27,550 nt of DNA from AV17 sp046262735 (GCA_046262735.1 JBHEMD010000013.1:1-27550); one strand, 5' to 3'; counted from the first letter of the stretch, positions 1 through 7,390 are shown. Notes: generated by a model not told the origin, from the sequence alone. Numbers and translations: made by a program.

Positions 1-903
1 ATCACGATCGCAATCGCCAATCGCTTGTTCGCGCAAACCGGTTACGCCTTTCGCGGGGCCTTTCGCGAGTTCGTTCAAAAATTCTACGGCGCGCCTTTCG
101 AACAGATGGACTTCCACAAAGATCCAAATGGCGAACGCGAGCGGATCAACAAATGGGTGGCAGATCAAACCCGCGAGCGCATCCGGGATTTGATCCCGCG
201 GGATGGAATCAATGAATTGACCCGGCTCGTGCTCGCGAACGCGATTTACCTGAAAGCGCCGTGGGCTGATCCTTTTCTCGAGAGCGCGACGAAGCCGGCG
301 CCTTTCCATGTTCGCGGCGGCGCAGTTGTCGATGTTCCGATGATGCGAAAAACCGATGAGAATTTTGGTTACGTTAAGGGCGACGGTTTCACGGCCGTGA
401 CGATTCCTTACACCGGTAGCGAACTGCAATTTGTCGTGCTTCTGCCGGACGAAATAAATGGCCTGCGCCAGCTTGAATCAAAACTGACGGCCGAGCTGCT
501 GGGGCAATGCGCCCGGCTCGAACCCCGCGAGGTCGATCTTTCCCTGCCGAAATTTAAATTCGAGCCGCCGACAGTCGCCCTCACCGACGTCTTGCAGACG
601 CTCGGTATGAAGAGCGCGTTCGATGAACCACCCGGGAGCGCCAATTTCAACGGGATCGCGCCGCGCAAGCCGAAGGATTACCTCTATATTTCGCAAGTGT
701 TTCATAAAACCTTCATCGCCGTGGACGAGAAAGGCACCGAGGCCGCGGCCGCCACTGCCGTCGTCATGGCGAGGGCGACCGCTTTATTACCACCGAGACC
801 GAAACCGATCGAAGTGAAAGTGGACCAGCCATTTGTCTATGCCATTCAGCACGTACCGAGCGGCGCCTGTCTCTTTATCGGGCGTGTGACCGATCCGCGC
901 TGA
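1..903 (+). CDS. Serpin family protease inhibitor (5'-truncated by window edge)
   Basis: The reading frame is open from base 1 (ITIAIANRLFAQ...), so the true start lies before the window. A TTG at 25 is internal, because the residues before it already match the serpin helix that reads IANxLFAQ. Visible serpin blocks are the INKWVADQTRERIRDLIP helix, the breach strand LTRLVLANAIYLKAPW, the PMM strand near 345, and the C-terminal PFVYAIQHVPSGACLFIGRV, which matches the family signature. The reactive-centre hinge DEKGTEAAAATA (about 721-757) has small residues throughout P15-P9, as in inhibitory serpins. Counting 17 residues from the hinge Glu puts Ala-Thr at the scissile bond, with Arg at P2; an error of one would make Arg P1. 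The target protease is unknown. The gene is convergent with the DUF488 gene. Confidence 0.93.
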   Translation: MTIAIANRLFAQTGYAFRGAFREFVQKFYGAPFEQMDFHKDPNGERERINKWVADQTRERIRDLIPRDGINELTRLVLANAIYLKAPWADPFLESATKPAPFHVRGGAVVDVPMMRKTDENFGYVKGDGFTAVTIPYTGSELQFVVLLPDEINGLRQLESKLTAELLGQCARLEPREVDLSLPKFKFEPPTVALTDVLQTLGMKSAFDEPPGSANFNGIAPRKPKDYLYISQVFHKTFIAVDEKGTEAAAATAVVMARATALLPPRPKPIEVKVDQPFVYAIQHVPSGACLFIGRVTDPR

Positions 904-905
904 GT

Positions 906-941
906 TGTAGCCGCCTCGCTCTGTCGAGGCGCACGGCTACA
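906..941. repeat. REP-like palindromic element, TGTAGCCG/CGGCTACA arms
   Basis: The outer arms TGTAGCCG (906-913) and CGGCTACA (934-941) are perfectly complementary. Inner arms CCTCG (914-918) and CGAGG (925-929) extend the hairpin. The element fills the gap between the convergent serpin and DUF488 genes, and its right arm contains the DUF488 stop codon (937-939). The same outer arms recur at 22740-22788. It may also act as a bidirectional terminator, but there is no T-run. Confidence 0.75.
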
Positions 942-1464
942 GAAGCGTGTCGTAACTTAATTTACCGTTTACAATCTTTGCCGCGGAGGTGAAAGGGTGC
1001 GGCTCGGCTTTTCTCTCGTCGACAATGTGGAGCACTTCGGTGCCGCGCGCTTTCAGAAAATCGGAAATCAGCGCGCGATGACAGCGCCACCAAACGGCTT
1101 CCGCGCACATGATCGCGATCGGCCCCGTCTCCTTCGCAAGATCGACAAGTCGTTCCACGCCTTTGCAAAATTCTTCCGTCTCCATGTAATCGGCATATCC
1201 GCGGAACGAGACGTTTCGCCACGCCGTGTTCTTTGAACCCGGTTTCGCTTTACGGCGTCCGCCCAGCTCCGGGAAATGTTCGTAGCGAATGCCGCGTTCG
1301 CTCAAACTCTGCGCGAGCGTCTCCTGGTTGAATTGCGGATATCGTTTCGACCCGGGCAGCGCGCGCACATCGGCCAGCGTTTTGATCCCGTGCGTCTCGA
1401 GCGCGGCAATGAAATTGTCGATCTTGCGAGTCGAATGCCCGATCGTCCAGATGAACGAAATCAC
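937..1464 (-). CDS. DUF488 family protein
   Basis: This 175-residue protein matches DUF488 in length and motifs: N-terminal IWTIGHSTRKIDNFIAAL, then LADVRALPGSKRYPQFN, then a C-terminal PIAIMCAEAVWWRCHRALI with the conserved Cys and CHR. The biochemical role of DUF488 is not established, so none is assigned. The start is a GTG at 1464 that overlaps the hflC stop in a GTGA arrangement. No other start precedes the conserved TIGHS motif, so translation is probably coupled to hflC. The last codon and stop lie in the palindromic repeat at 906-941, so the C-terminus may have been set by that element. Confidence 0.9.
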   Translation of the reverse strand: MISFIWTIGHSTRKIDNFIAALETHGIKTLADVRALPGSKRYPQFNQETLAQSLSERGIRYEHFPELGGRRKAKPGSKNTAWRNVSFRGYADYMETEEFCKGVERLVDLAKETGPIAIMCAEAVWWRCHRALISDFLKARGTEVLHIVDERKAEPHPFTSAAKIVNGKLSYDTLL

Positions 1465-2495
1465 CGCGGCGGTTTGGGCGGGGTCGCTTCGGCCATTGAT
1501 TTGAGCATGCGGCCGAGATCGCTGTTCGTGGAGATAACCGCGGTGGTGTCTTTCTCGAATGCCGCGCGCATGACATCGAGGCTGCGCAAAAACGAATAGA
1601 GTTCCTGTGCGTCGGGCGGGTTGAAGGCGGCGGCATAGATCGCGGCCGCTTCGGCGTCGGCTTTGCCTTCGATCTCGAGCGCGTTCTTGGTCGCGGTCGA
1701 GCTGATGGCGGCGACGTCGCTTTCTTTTTGTCCGCTGATGTTCGCGGCTTCGCCTTTGCCTTCCGAGCGAAACCGGGCCGCGATCTGATGACGTTCGCTC
1801 GACATCCGCTCGATGATTCTCTCCGCCACCGCCGGGTTGTATTTGCTGCGCTTGAATCGCTCGTCGAGCAATTCGATTCCGAAATCGGCGATCTTTTGGC
1901 GGGTGCGTTCGGTGATTTGTTTCTCGATCTCGCCGCGGCCGAGCTCGATGTCAGGAATTGAGCTGGGCAGAAGCGTGCCACTTTTCTCCAGCTCTTCATC
2001 GCGCAACGGTTTTCGCCCTTTGGTCACGCGAATGATCTCGACCAGGTCGTGCGTGGCGACGGCGGTGCGCGTTTCGCTGCCGAGGATGTCGTCGAGCCGC
2101 GAGAGCGCGCTGCGTTCATCGTTGAGCCGGTTGTAATAGAGAAAGGGATCGCTGATGCGCCAGCGCGCGAAACAATCCACGATGATATAGAGCTTGTCCT
2201 TGGTTGGACATTCCGTCGACGGTCCGTCCCAGGCGAGGATGCGTTTGTCGAACCGCTGCAGCTTGTCGATGACGGGCAATTTCAGGTTCAATCCCGGCGT
2301 GGTGATGGTGCGGATGATTTTGCCGAAACGCGTGACGAGAACGGTTTCGTATTGATGAACGATGAAGAGCAGCGCGCCCCATTTCATCGCCGTGAGGATG
2401 AAAAATATTCCCAGGATCGACATGGTGCGATTTTGCAAAAATCGCAGCGTGCCCGAAACGCCCGGCGGCCGCGGAGTGACATCGATCACGTTCAT
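1461..2495 (-). CDS. hflC: HflC-like SPFH/Band-7 membrane protein
   Basis: The protein has 344 residues. One membrane segment (about residues 26-47) is followed by an SPFH domain (HQYETVLVTRFGKIIRTITTPGLNLKLPVIDKLQRFDKR). Next comes a long charged helical region, KYNPAVAERIIERMSSERHQIAARFRSEGKGEA, typical of HflC, with an Ala/Glu-rich stretch and a C-terminal FLRSLDVMRAAF. HflC pairs with HflK in a membrane complex that in E. coli restrains the FtsH protease; that role is inferred here. The ATG at 2495 overlaps the hflK stop (ATGA). A Met at residue 25 is an alternative start just before the membrane helix. The window does not contain ftsH. Confidence 0.87.
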   Translation of the reverse strand: MNVIDVTPRPPGVSGTLRFLQNRTMSILGIFFILTAMKWGALLFIVHQYETVLVTRFGKIIRTITTPGLNLKLPVIDKLQRFDKRILAWDGPSTECPTKDKLYIIVDCFARWRISDPFLYYNRLNDERSALSRLDDILGSETRTAVATHDLVEIIRVTKGRKPLRDEELEKSGTLLPSSIPDIELGRGEIEKQITERTRQKIADFGIELLDERFKRSKYNPAVAERIIERMSSERHQIAARFRSEGKGEAANISGQKESDVAAISSTATKNALEIEGKADAEAAAIYAAAFNPPDAQELYSFLRSLDVMRAAFEKDTTAVISTNSDLGRMLKSMAEATPPKPPR

Positions 2496-3478
2496 CGCGA
2501 GGAAGAGTTGGATTGATCTGGCGGCAGGAGCGGCAACGTCTGCAAAATTCCCTTGAGGCTGTCATCGACGATGACTTTCTTTTGCAACGCCGGCAGGATC
2601 GCTTGCATCGCTTCGAGATAAAGACGGCGGCGCGTAATCTCCGGCGCCTTGCGATATTCCGCGAGCAAGAGCGAAAACTTTTGCGCCTCCCCTTTGGCCT
2701 GGTTGACGCGCGTGAAGGCATAGGCCTCGGCTTGTTTCTCGCGCTCTTTCGCCCGGCCGCGCGCATTCGGCACCGCGTCGTTGTAAAGCGCCCAGGCTTG
2801 ATTGATCGCGGTCTGTTTCTCCTGTTGCGCCTGATTGACCTCGTTGAACGCGGCCTGCACGACCGGCGGCGGACGCACGCTCGTGAGCTGCACCTGTTGA
2901 ATCTGAAGGCCGAGACTGTATTGCGAAGAAAGATCGGCGAGGCGTTTCAACGTCGATGTTTCAACGTCGTGCCGGCCGATCGTGAGCACTTCATCGACCG
3001 TGCGATCGCCAATGACTTCGCGCATCACGCTCTCGGACAAATCGCGCAACGTCTGCTCCGGTTCGCGCGCGCCGAAGAGGTACAGCTTCGGATCGGTGAT
3101 GCGGTATTGCACGACCCACGGGACGAGCGCGGTGTTGAGATCGCCGGTGATCATCGTTTCGGTGTCCGCGGCGTCGCGATCGACCTGGTAAACGTTCGTC
3201 ACGTTCGGCGTTCCGAAACCGAACTCGAGCTTGAGCAAACGTTGCGTCGGCACGACGCGGATTTCATCGACATACGGAATCGCATAGGTCAATCCAGGAT
3301 CGACCAGCGTTTCGTATGCGCCGAAGCGCATCTTCACGCCGACCGAACTCGCCGGAATGGTTCTGAAGCCAAACAACAGCGTCAGAAAGGTCACGATAAT
3401 TCCGACAAACGCGATCAACCCCAGCACAAGGTGGAACGGTTGAATCGGTTCGTTCGGCGCAAATTCAGCTTTTGCCAT
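2492..3478 (-). CDS. hflK: HflK-like SPFH/Band-7 membrane protein
   Basis: The protein has 328 residues, with a short cytoplasmic N-terminus, a membrane helix at about 18-38, then an SPFH domain (SSVGVKMRFGAYETLVDPGLTYAIPYVDEIRVVPTQ). After this comes a helical region with NEVNQAQQEKQTAINQA, REKQAEAYAFTRVNQAKGEAQKF and YLEAMQAIL, the usual HflK C-terminal order. It lacks the glycine-rich N-terminal extension of the E. coli protein. It is the first gene of a minus-strand cluster that continues into hflC and DUF488 by overlapping stop/start codons, so the three are probably one transcript starting in the 3479-3622 gap. True orthology to HflK rather than another SPFH pair is likely but not proven. 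Confidence 0.85.
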   Translation of the reverse strand: MAKAEFAPNEPIQPFHLVLGLIAFVGIIVTFLTLLFGFRTIPASSVGVKMRFGAYETLVDPGLTYAIPYVDEIRVVPTQRLLKLEFGFGTPNVTNVYQVDRDAADTETMITGDLNTALVPWVVQYRITDPKLYLFGAREPEQTLRDLSESVMREVIGDRTVDEVLTIGRHDVETSTLKRLADLSSQYSLGLQIQQVQLTSVRPPPVVQAAFNEVNQAQQEKQTAINQAWALYNDAVPNARGRAKEREKQAEAYAFTRVNQAKGEAQKFSLLLAEYRKAPEITRRRLYLEAMQAILPALQKKVIVDDSLKGILQTLPLLPPDQSNSSSR

Positions 3479-3498
3479 GGACCAAATTGTTGACTACC

Positions 3499-3536
3499 GC
3501 CGAGCTTATCACTCGGCGCAAGATGTCGATCTTGCG
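3499..3536. promoter_or_regulatory. Two adjacent dyads in the hflK/peroxiredoxin divergent promoter region
   Basis: GCCGAG (3499-3504) pairs with CTCGGC (3512-3517) across 7 nt. Immediately after it, CGCAAGAT (3517-3524) pairs with ATCTTGCG (3529-3536) across 4 nt. The second dyad contains one copy of the dispersed AAGATCGACA word. The gap lies between two divergent genes, so these may be operators or 5'-leader hairpins of the hflK transcript; neither role is demonstrated. No convincing -35/-10 pair was identified. Confidence 0.45.
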
Positions 3537-3622
3537 CTTTGAGGGGCTAATCGTCCAGATTTTCACGCTTTATTGTTGCGAGCGGTTCCTGCTATCCTGG
3601 GGGCCGAGTGAGGAGGGACAAA

Positions 3623-4162
3623 GTGAATAAGATTTTTTTTGCAACACTGAACATCTGCGGCTTGCTCGCCGCCACAGGAATGGCCGCTATCGACACACAA
3701 ATGCAACCGAAAGCCGGACAACCCGCGCCCGATTTTAATCTCACCAGCAACGACAGCAATCGGGTCAGCCTGAAGGATTATCGCGGCAAATGGGTCGTGC
3801 TCTATTTTTACCCGAAGGATTTCACGAGCGGTTGCACGATGGAGGCGCGCAATTTCCAGCGTGACTTGGAGAAGTTCGCGCCGCTCAACGCCGTCGTCCT
3901 CGGCGTCAGCGTGGACACGGCCGAGTCGCACAAGAGTTTTTGCGCGAAGGAAGGGCTCAATTTCAAACTGCTGGCCGATCCGGACGGGAAAGTGTCGGCC
4001 GACTACGGCTCGACCATGGAATACAACGGACAAAAACTCGCGGCGCGGAACACGTTCATCATTAATCCCAAGGGCGAGATCGCGAAAGTGTTCACCGGCG
4101 TGAAACCGGCGGACCACAGCGAGGAAGTCCTGAAAGCGCTGGCCGACCTGCAAAAGGGCTAG
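3623..4162 (+). CDS. Secreted peroxiredoxin of the Bcp/PrxQ type
   Basis: A thioredoxin-fold peroxidase predicted to reduce peroxides outside the cytoplasm. I chose the GTG at 3623 because AGGAGG (3611-3616) sits 6 nt upstream. An in-frame GTG at 3608 lies before that ribosome site and would be read through it. The 179-residue product begins MNKIFFATLNICGLLAATGMAA, a signal peptide. The Bcp core follows: AGQPAPDFNLTSNDSN, then YFYPKDFTSGCTMEA with the peroxidatic Cys (residue 71), then GVSVDTAESHKSFCAKEGLNFKLLADPDGKV and RNTFIINPKGEI. The resolving Cys that Bcp carries five residues after the first is Arg here; the only later Cys is residue 107. It is followed 22 bp later by the OLD nuclease gene. 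Confidence 0.9.
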   Translation: MNKIFFATLNICGLLAATGMAAIDTQMQPKAGQPAPDFNLTSNDSNRVSLKDYRGKWVVLYFYPKDFTSGCTMEARNFQRDLEKFAPLNAVVLGVSVDTAESHKSFCAKEGLNFKLLADPDGKVSADYGSTMEYNGQKLAARNTFIINPKGEIAKVFTGVKPADHSEEVLKALADLQKG

Positions 4163-4184
4163 GCACAACTGGGAGGGAAAATCC

Positions 4185-6206
4185 ATGCGCTTAAAAAAAA
4201 CCCGTATCCGCAAGTATCGCAGTATCCGCGACTCCGGCTGGTTCGACGTCGAGGCGGCCAAGACGATCATGGTCGGCCCGAATGAATCGGGTAAGACGGC
4301 CATTCTGGAAGCGCTGCAAAAAATCAATCCCCCCGGCGAGATCCGCAATTTCAGCGCACTGCGCGATTATCCTCGCTCCGAGTTCAACGACGTCGTGACG
4401 GGGAAAGTGCGGCTCGAAGACACCACGTTGGTGGAAGCGCAATTCTCTCTCGACCCGGACGACAAGGCGGGGGTGCCGGCGGAATTTCGCGATTGCGACT
4501 ATCTCTACGGGCGCCGGCCCGATAACAGCAGTTGGCACGCGCTCGTCGGCGGCCCGCCGCCGGTGAAATACGGCGACATCAAAAAGGACCTCGTCCGATT
4601 GTGCGCGCATATCGACGCGCGCGTCCAACCGGCCGCCGCCGGCGTGATCCCAACGCCGCGGCCGAGCACGGAGCTGGAAGAGGTCACGCGCCAGTGGACC
4701 GACAACGACGAAATCAAAGCTAATCGCGCGGCCGACTTGAAAGCGTGGCTCGAAAGAGCCTTCCCATTGATCGAGGAGAGAAACGACACCGAGGAAAAAC
4801 GTTACGACGATTTAATGGCGGCGGTTACCTCGGAGCAGAGCCGGTATGACGCGCTCAAAATCCTGCATCAACGGCTGCCAGTCTTTGTCCGGTTCCGCGA
4901 TTTTTTTCGGGTCCGGCCAATCATCCATCTCGAGCACCTGTCGCAACGCATCGAGAACAATCTTCTCGACGATGAATATGATTACGGCAACCGCTGCCTC
5001 CTGCGGTTACTCGGTTTCAACGCCCGCGAATTGTCGGATTTGGGTAAGACGACCGAGCCGGCACCGGGCGATGCCACCGCCCTCCAGAAATACCGTGATC
5101 AGCTCGATCGTCGATCGTATCAGCTCAATTCCGCCAGTGTCCGATTAACGGAGGAATTGCGGCGCGTCTGGATGCCGGACGCGAAACGCGCCGAGGCCGA
5201 CCGGCTGCGCATTGTGGCGGACGGGCAATATCTGAAAGTCGTGGTCGAGGACGATCTCGGCGTCGAGATCGAGCTCGACCAGCGCTCGGAAGGTTTTCAG
5301 TGGCTGGTCTCGTTCTTTGTCGTCTTTTTCGCCGAAGCCGCCGACAAGCATAAAAACGCCATTCTTCTGCTCGATGAGCCGGGGCTGAGTTTGCACGGTC
5401 TCAAACAGCGCGATTTTCGCGCGACTATCTCGCGGCTGGCCGAAAAGAACCAGACACTTTACACGACGCATTCGCCGTTCCTCGTCGGCCCGGACGAGCT
5501 CGACCTTGTGCGCGTTGTCGAAATGACCGATCGCACGGTCGGCACAAAAGTCCGCACCCGGGTGACCGCGCAAGATCCGGTCGCGCTTTTGCCGTTGCAG
5601 GAAGCGCTCGGCTACGATTTGGCGCAAAGCCTGTTCTCACAGCAGCGCAACCTCGTTCTCGAAAGTCTGACCGACTACTGGTACGTGGACGCGGTCGCGC
5701 AATTGCTCCGCGAAGCGAACATTGTCGATCTTAACGACAAGATCACACTGCTGCCGGCCAGTCAGGCGGGCAAAGTGGTCTATTACGCGACCATTCTCCA
5801 CGCGCACAAACTGAAGGTGGCCGCGCTCCTGGATTCCGACACGGCGGCAGACCAGGCGCGCCACCAGGAAATACTGGTGCAGAGTCTCGGCAACAAAGCG
5901 GTGATCCGCACCAAGGACGCGTATGAAGGGCCGGTCGCACAACCCGCCGTCGAAGACCTGCTCCGAAAGACCCTCGTCGAGGTCGCGAAAAACGAGCTCG
6001 GCTGGGACGTGAGCGAAGCCGCAACCAATGAACGCGACCGCTCGATCACCGAAATCTTCAGCACTAAGGTCCCCGATTTTTCCAAGTATCGCCTGGCCAA
6101 AGCCTTCCTTCACTGGACCAGCGACCATCGCGCCTCCGATCTCTCCGACGCCGAACGCGCGCAGTGGAAAAAATTGATTTCCACTATTAACTGGACGCTG
6201 AAATAG
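4185..6206 (+). CDS. OLD-family ATP-dependent nuclease (AAA ATPase + TOPRIM)
   Basis: The 673-residue protein combines an ABC/SMC-type ATPase with a C-terminal TOPRIM nuclease. The ATPase shows Walker A GPNESGKT (residues 31-38), Walker B ILLLDEPG (Asp397-Glu398) and the H-loop TTHSPFLV. The TOPRIM part shows LVLESLTDYWYV, with the metal-binding Glu493, and ALLDSDTAAD, with Asp550/Asp552. This architecture matches OLD nucleases, several of which act in phage defence. No UvrD-type helicase (as in Gabija) or reverse transcriptase (as in retrons) adjoins it, so it resembles a stand-alone class 1 OLD protein. GGGAGG at 4171-4176 supports the ATG at 4185. Both neighbours on the same strand are close (22 and 14 bp), so they may be co-transcribed. 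The substrate is unknown. Confidence 0.88.
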   Translation: MRLKKTRIRKYRSIRDSGWFDVEAAKTIMVGPNESGKTAILEALQKINPPGEIRNFSALRDYPRSEFNDVVTGKVRLEDTTLVEAQFSLDPDDKAGVPAEFRDCDYLYGRRPDNSSWHALVGGPPPVKYGDIKKDLVRLCAHIDARVQPAAAGVIPTPRPSTELEEVTRQWTDNDEIKANRAADLKAWLERAFPLIEERNDTEEKRYDDLMAAVTSEQSRYDALKILHQRLPVFVRFRDFFRVRPIIHLEHLSQRIENNLLDDEYDYGNRCLLRLLGFNARELSDLGKTTEPAPGDATALQKYRDQLDRRSYQLNSASVRLTEELRRVWMPDAKRAEADRLRIVADGQYLKVVVEDDLGVEIELDQRSEGFQWLVSFFVVFFAEAADKHKNAILLLDEPGLSLHGLKQRDFRATISRLAEKNQTLYTTHSPFLVGPDELDLVRVVEMTDRTVGTKVRTRVTAQDPVALLPLQEALGYDLAQSLFSQQRNLVLESLTDYWYVDAVAQLLREANIVDLNDKITLLPASQAGKVVYYATILHAHKLKVAALLDSDTAADQARHQEILVQSLGNKAVIRTKDAYEGPVAQPAVEDLLRKTLVEVAKNELGWDVSEAATNERDRSITEIFSTKVPDFSKYRLAKAFLHWTSDHRASDLSDAERAQWKKLISTINWTLK

Positions 6207-6220
6207 AGGAGGAGACTCAG

Positions 6221-6409
6221 ATGGCAGACAGAAAATCAATCGATTGCCGAGATTATCCGAGTGATAAGGGCTGCACGCTGAAAATTTCGGGCACCGAACA
6301 AGAAGTGCTCGACGCCGCGGTGCAACACGCCGTTTCGGCGCATGGTCACAAGGATCCAGCCGAGTTACGGGAACAGCTCAAATCGATGCTCAAAGACGAG
6401 AGCGATTAG
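6221..6409 (+). CDS. DUF1059 family small protein
   Basis: A 62-residue protein with the DUF1059 pattern: CRDYPSDKGCTLKISGTEQEVLDAAVQHAVSAHG. This gives two Cys near the N-terminus, then a helix ending in H-A-x-x-x-H-G, and a charged tail. The family has no settled function. The start is well supported by AGGAGGA directly upstream. The gene begins 14 bp after the OLD nuclease stop and is probably on the same transcript. Whether it has anything to do with the nuclease is unknown; DUF1059 genes are common as isolated genes. Confidence 0.85.
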   Translation: MADRKSIDCRDYPSDKGCTLKISGTEQEVLDAAVQHAVSAHGHKDPAELREQLKSMLKDESD

Positions 6410-6433
6410 CGCAACCGATCTCCGCTCCAGGAT

Positions 6434-7309
6434 TTAGCGGCCCAGTCGTTCGGCGAGTTTCTTCACATCAGCGAGAAATGTTGCCGCCGGCCCGGTGAGT
6501 TCACCGCTCCACAACGCCGCGATCGTCACCGGTGGAAATTTTGGCAAGGGCAGGACGCGTAGACGGCTCTGTCTTTTCGGCCCGGGCACATCGACAGAAA
6601 GGCCAACGCCAAAGCCGAGTGCAGTGTAAAGGTCGATCAACTCGAGAGAGCTCACCTCGATCGATGGTTTCCACGAAAATCCGACCTTTCGCAAACCGGC
6701 ATGAAAATGTTTCGGTATTACTTCTTCGCTTCTCAATGAAATCAAACTTTGCGATGGCGACTCGCCGTTGAAGAAGTCGGCCAGCTTGCCAAAGGTGGTT
6801 CGCTTCGGAGCGATCAGGACCAAAGGCAGGCGGAGGAGCACACACGAATTGATCCCGGACGCCGGTTTTCCTTCCAACTCGGTAATAGCGATGTCGATCT
6901 CACGCTTGCGCAGCAGTTCCTCGGCAATCGCCTGATTCGCTTCGAAAAGGGTAAGGTGGAAATCGCGATCGCGCCGTTTGTACTCGCCGAAAAGTTCCGG
7001 CAGATAACGACGCAGGATCGTCGCCGGCGCAGCGAGGCGTAATCGTCGCGTGGCGTGGCCGCGCACCTGATTCGGCAACTCACTCAAGGCGGCAAAAAAC
7101 GATTCAATCTCCGCAAACAGCTTTGCCCCGGCCGGGGTAAGACCAAACGGCCGCCGGTGAAATAGTTTGGTCCCGACAGTTTTCTCCAACTGAGCGAGCT
7201 GCCCGCTGATGGCCGGTTGCTGAATGCCGTAGGGCATCTTGCGTGTGGCAGCCGTGATCCCGCGATGCCTGGCGACGTGATAAAAGAGCTCGAGGTGATG
7301 AATGTTAAT
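6434..7309 (-). CDS. LysR-type transcriptional regulator, apparent ATT start
   Basis: The protein has an N-terminal winged helix-turn-helix (PYGIQQPAISGQLAQLEKTVGTKLFHRRPFGLTPAGAKLF) and a LysR substrate-binding domain (RLRLAAPATILRRYLPELFGEY...). The first ATG in frame (7237) lies inside the recognition-helix region. The frame remains open upstream and reads INIHHLELFYHVARHRGITAATRKM, the expected LysR N-terminus. It begins at an ATT (7307-7309), where homologues normally have Met. An in-frame TGA lies at 7328-7330, and no ATG, GTG or TTG occurs between it and the ATT. I therefore extend the gene to 7309, giving 292 residues. It is divergent from the fatty acid hydroxylase gene, which it may regulate. 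Confidence 0.82.
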   Translation of the reverse strand: MNIHHLELFYHVARHRGITAATRKMPYGIQQPAISGQLAQLEKTVGTKLFHRRPFGLTPAGAKLFAEIESFFAALSELPNQVRGHATRRLRLAAPATILRRYLPELFGEYKRRDRDFHLTLFEANQAIAEELLRKREIDIAITELEGKPASGINSCVLLRLPLVLIAPKRTTFGKLADFFNGESPSQSLISLRSEEVIPKHFHAGLRKVGFSWKPSIEVSSLELIDLYTALGFGVGLSVDVPGPKRQSRLRVLPLPKFPPVTIAALWSGELTGPAATFLADVKKLAERLGR

Positions 7310-7390
7310 CGTGCAGCATCGTTTAAATCAATGTTAAGACAAGAAATTATCGATTAACGCAATTGTCCGGACGGGGAGATAATTGGCGCC
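7301..7390. promoter_or_regulatory. AT-rich divergent control region of lysR / fatty acid hydroxylase
   Basis: The region is much richer in A+T than its surroundings. AATGTTAA occurs at 7301-7308 and again at 7330-7337. GTTAATCG (7304-7311) has its exact reverse complement CGATTAAC at 7351-7358. The first repeat overlaps the proposed lysR start codon, which would suit autoregulation by the LysR protein. GGGGAG (7374-7379) is a possible, rather distant ribosome site for the GTG at 7391. Binding is inferred, not shown. Confidence 0.45.

Noticed and set aside
2513..3493. A 326-codon open frame on the plus strand, opposite hflK
   Set aside because: It is an antisense shadow: the minus strand encodes a clear SPFH protein, and the plus frame gives Arg/His-rich sequence with no family features. 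The same reasoning excludes long frames opposite DUF2339 (8819-9604), the AI-2E gene (18874-19848), the HlyD/ATPase genes (15709-16563) and the OLD gene (5637-6239).
4185..6206. Gabija-like system based on the OLD nuclease
   Set aside because: Gabija needs a UvrD-type helicase GajB next to the nuclease. The following gene is a 62-residue DUF1059 protein and then a LysR gene, so no helicase is present.
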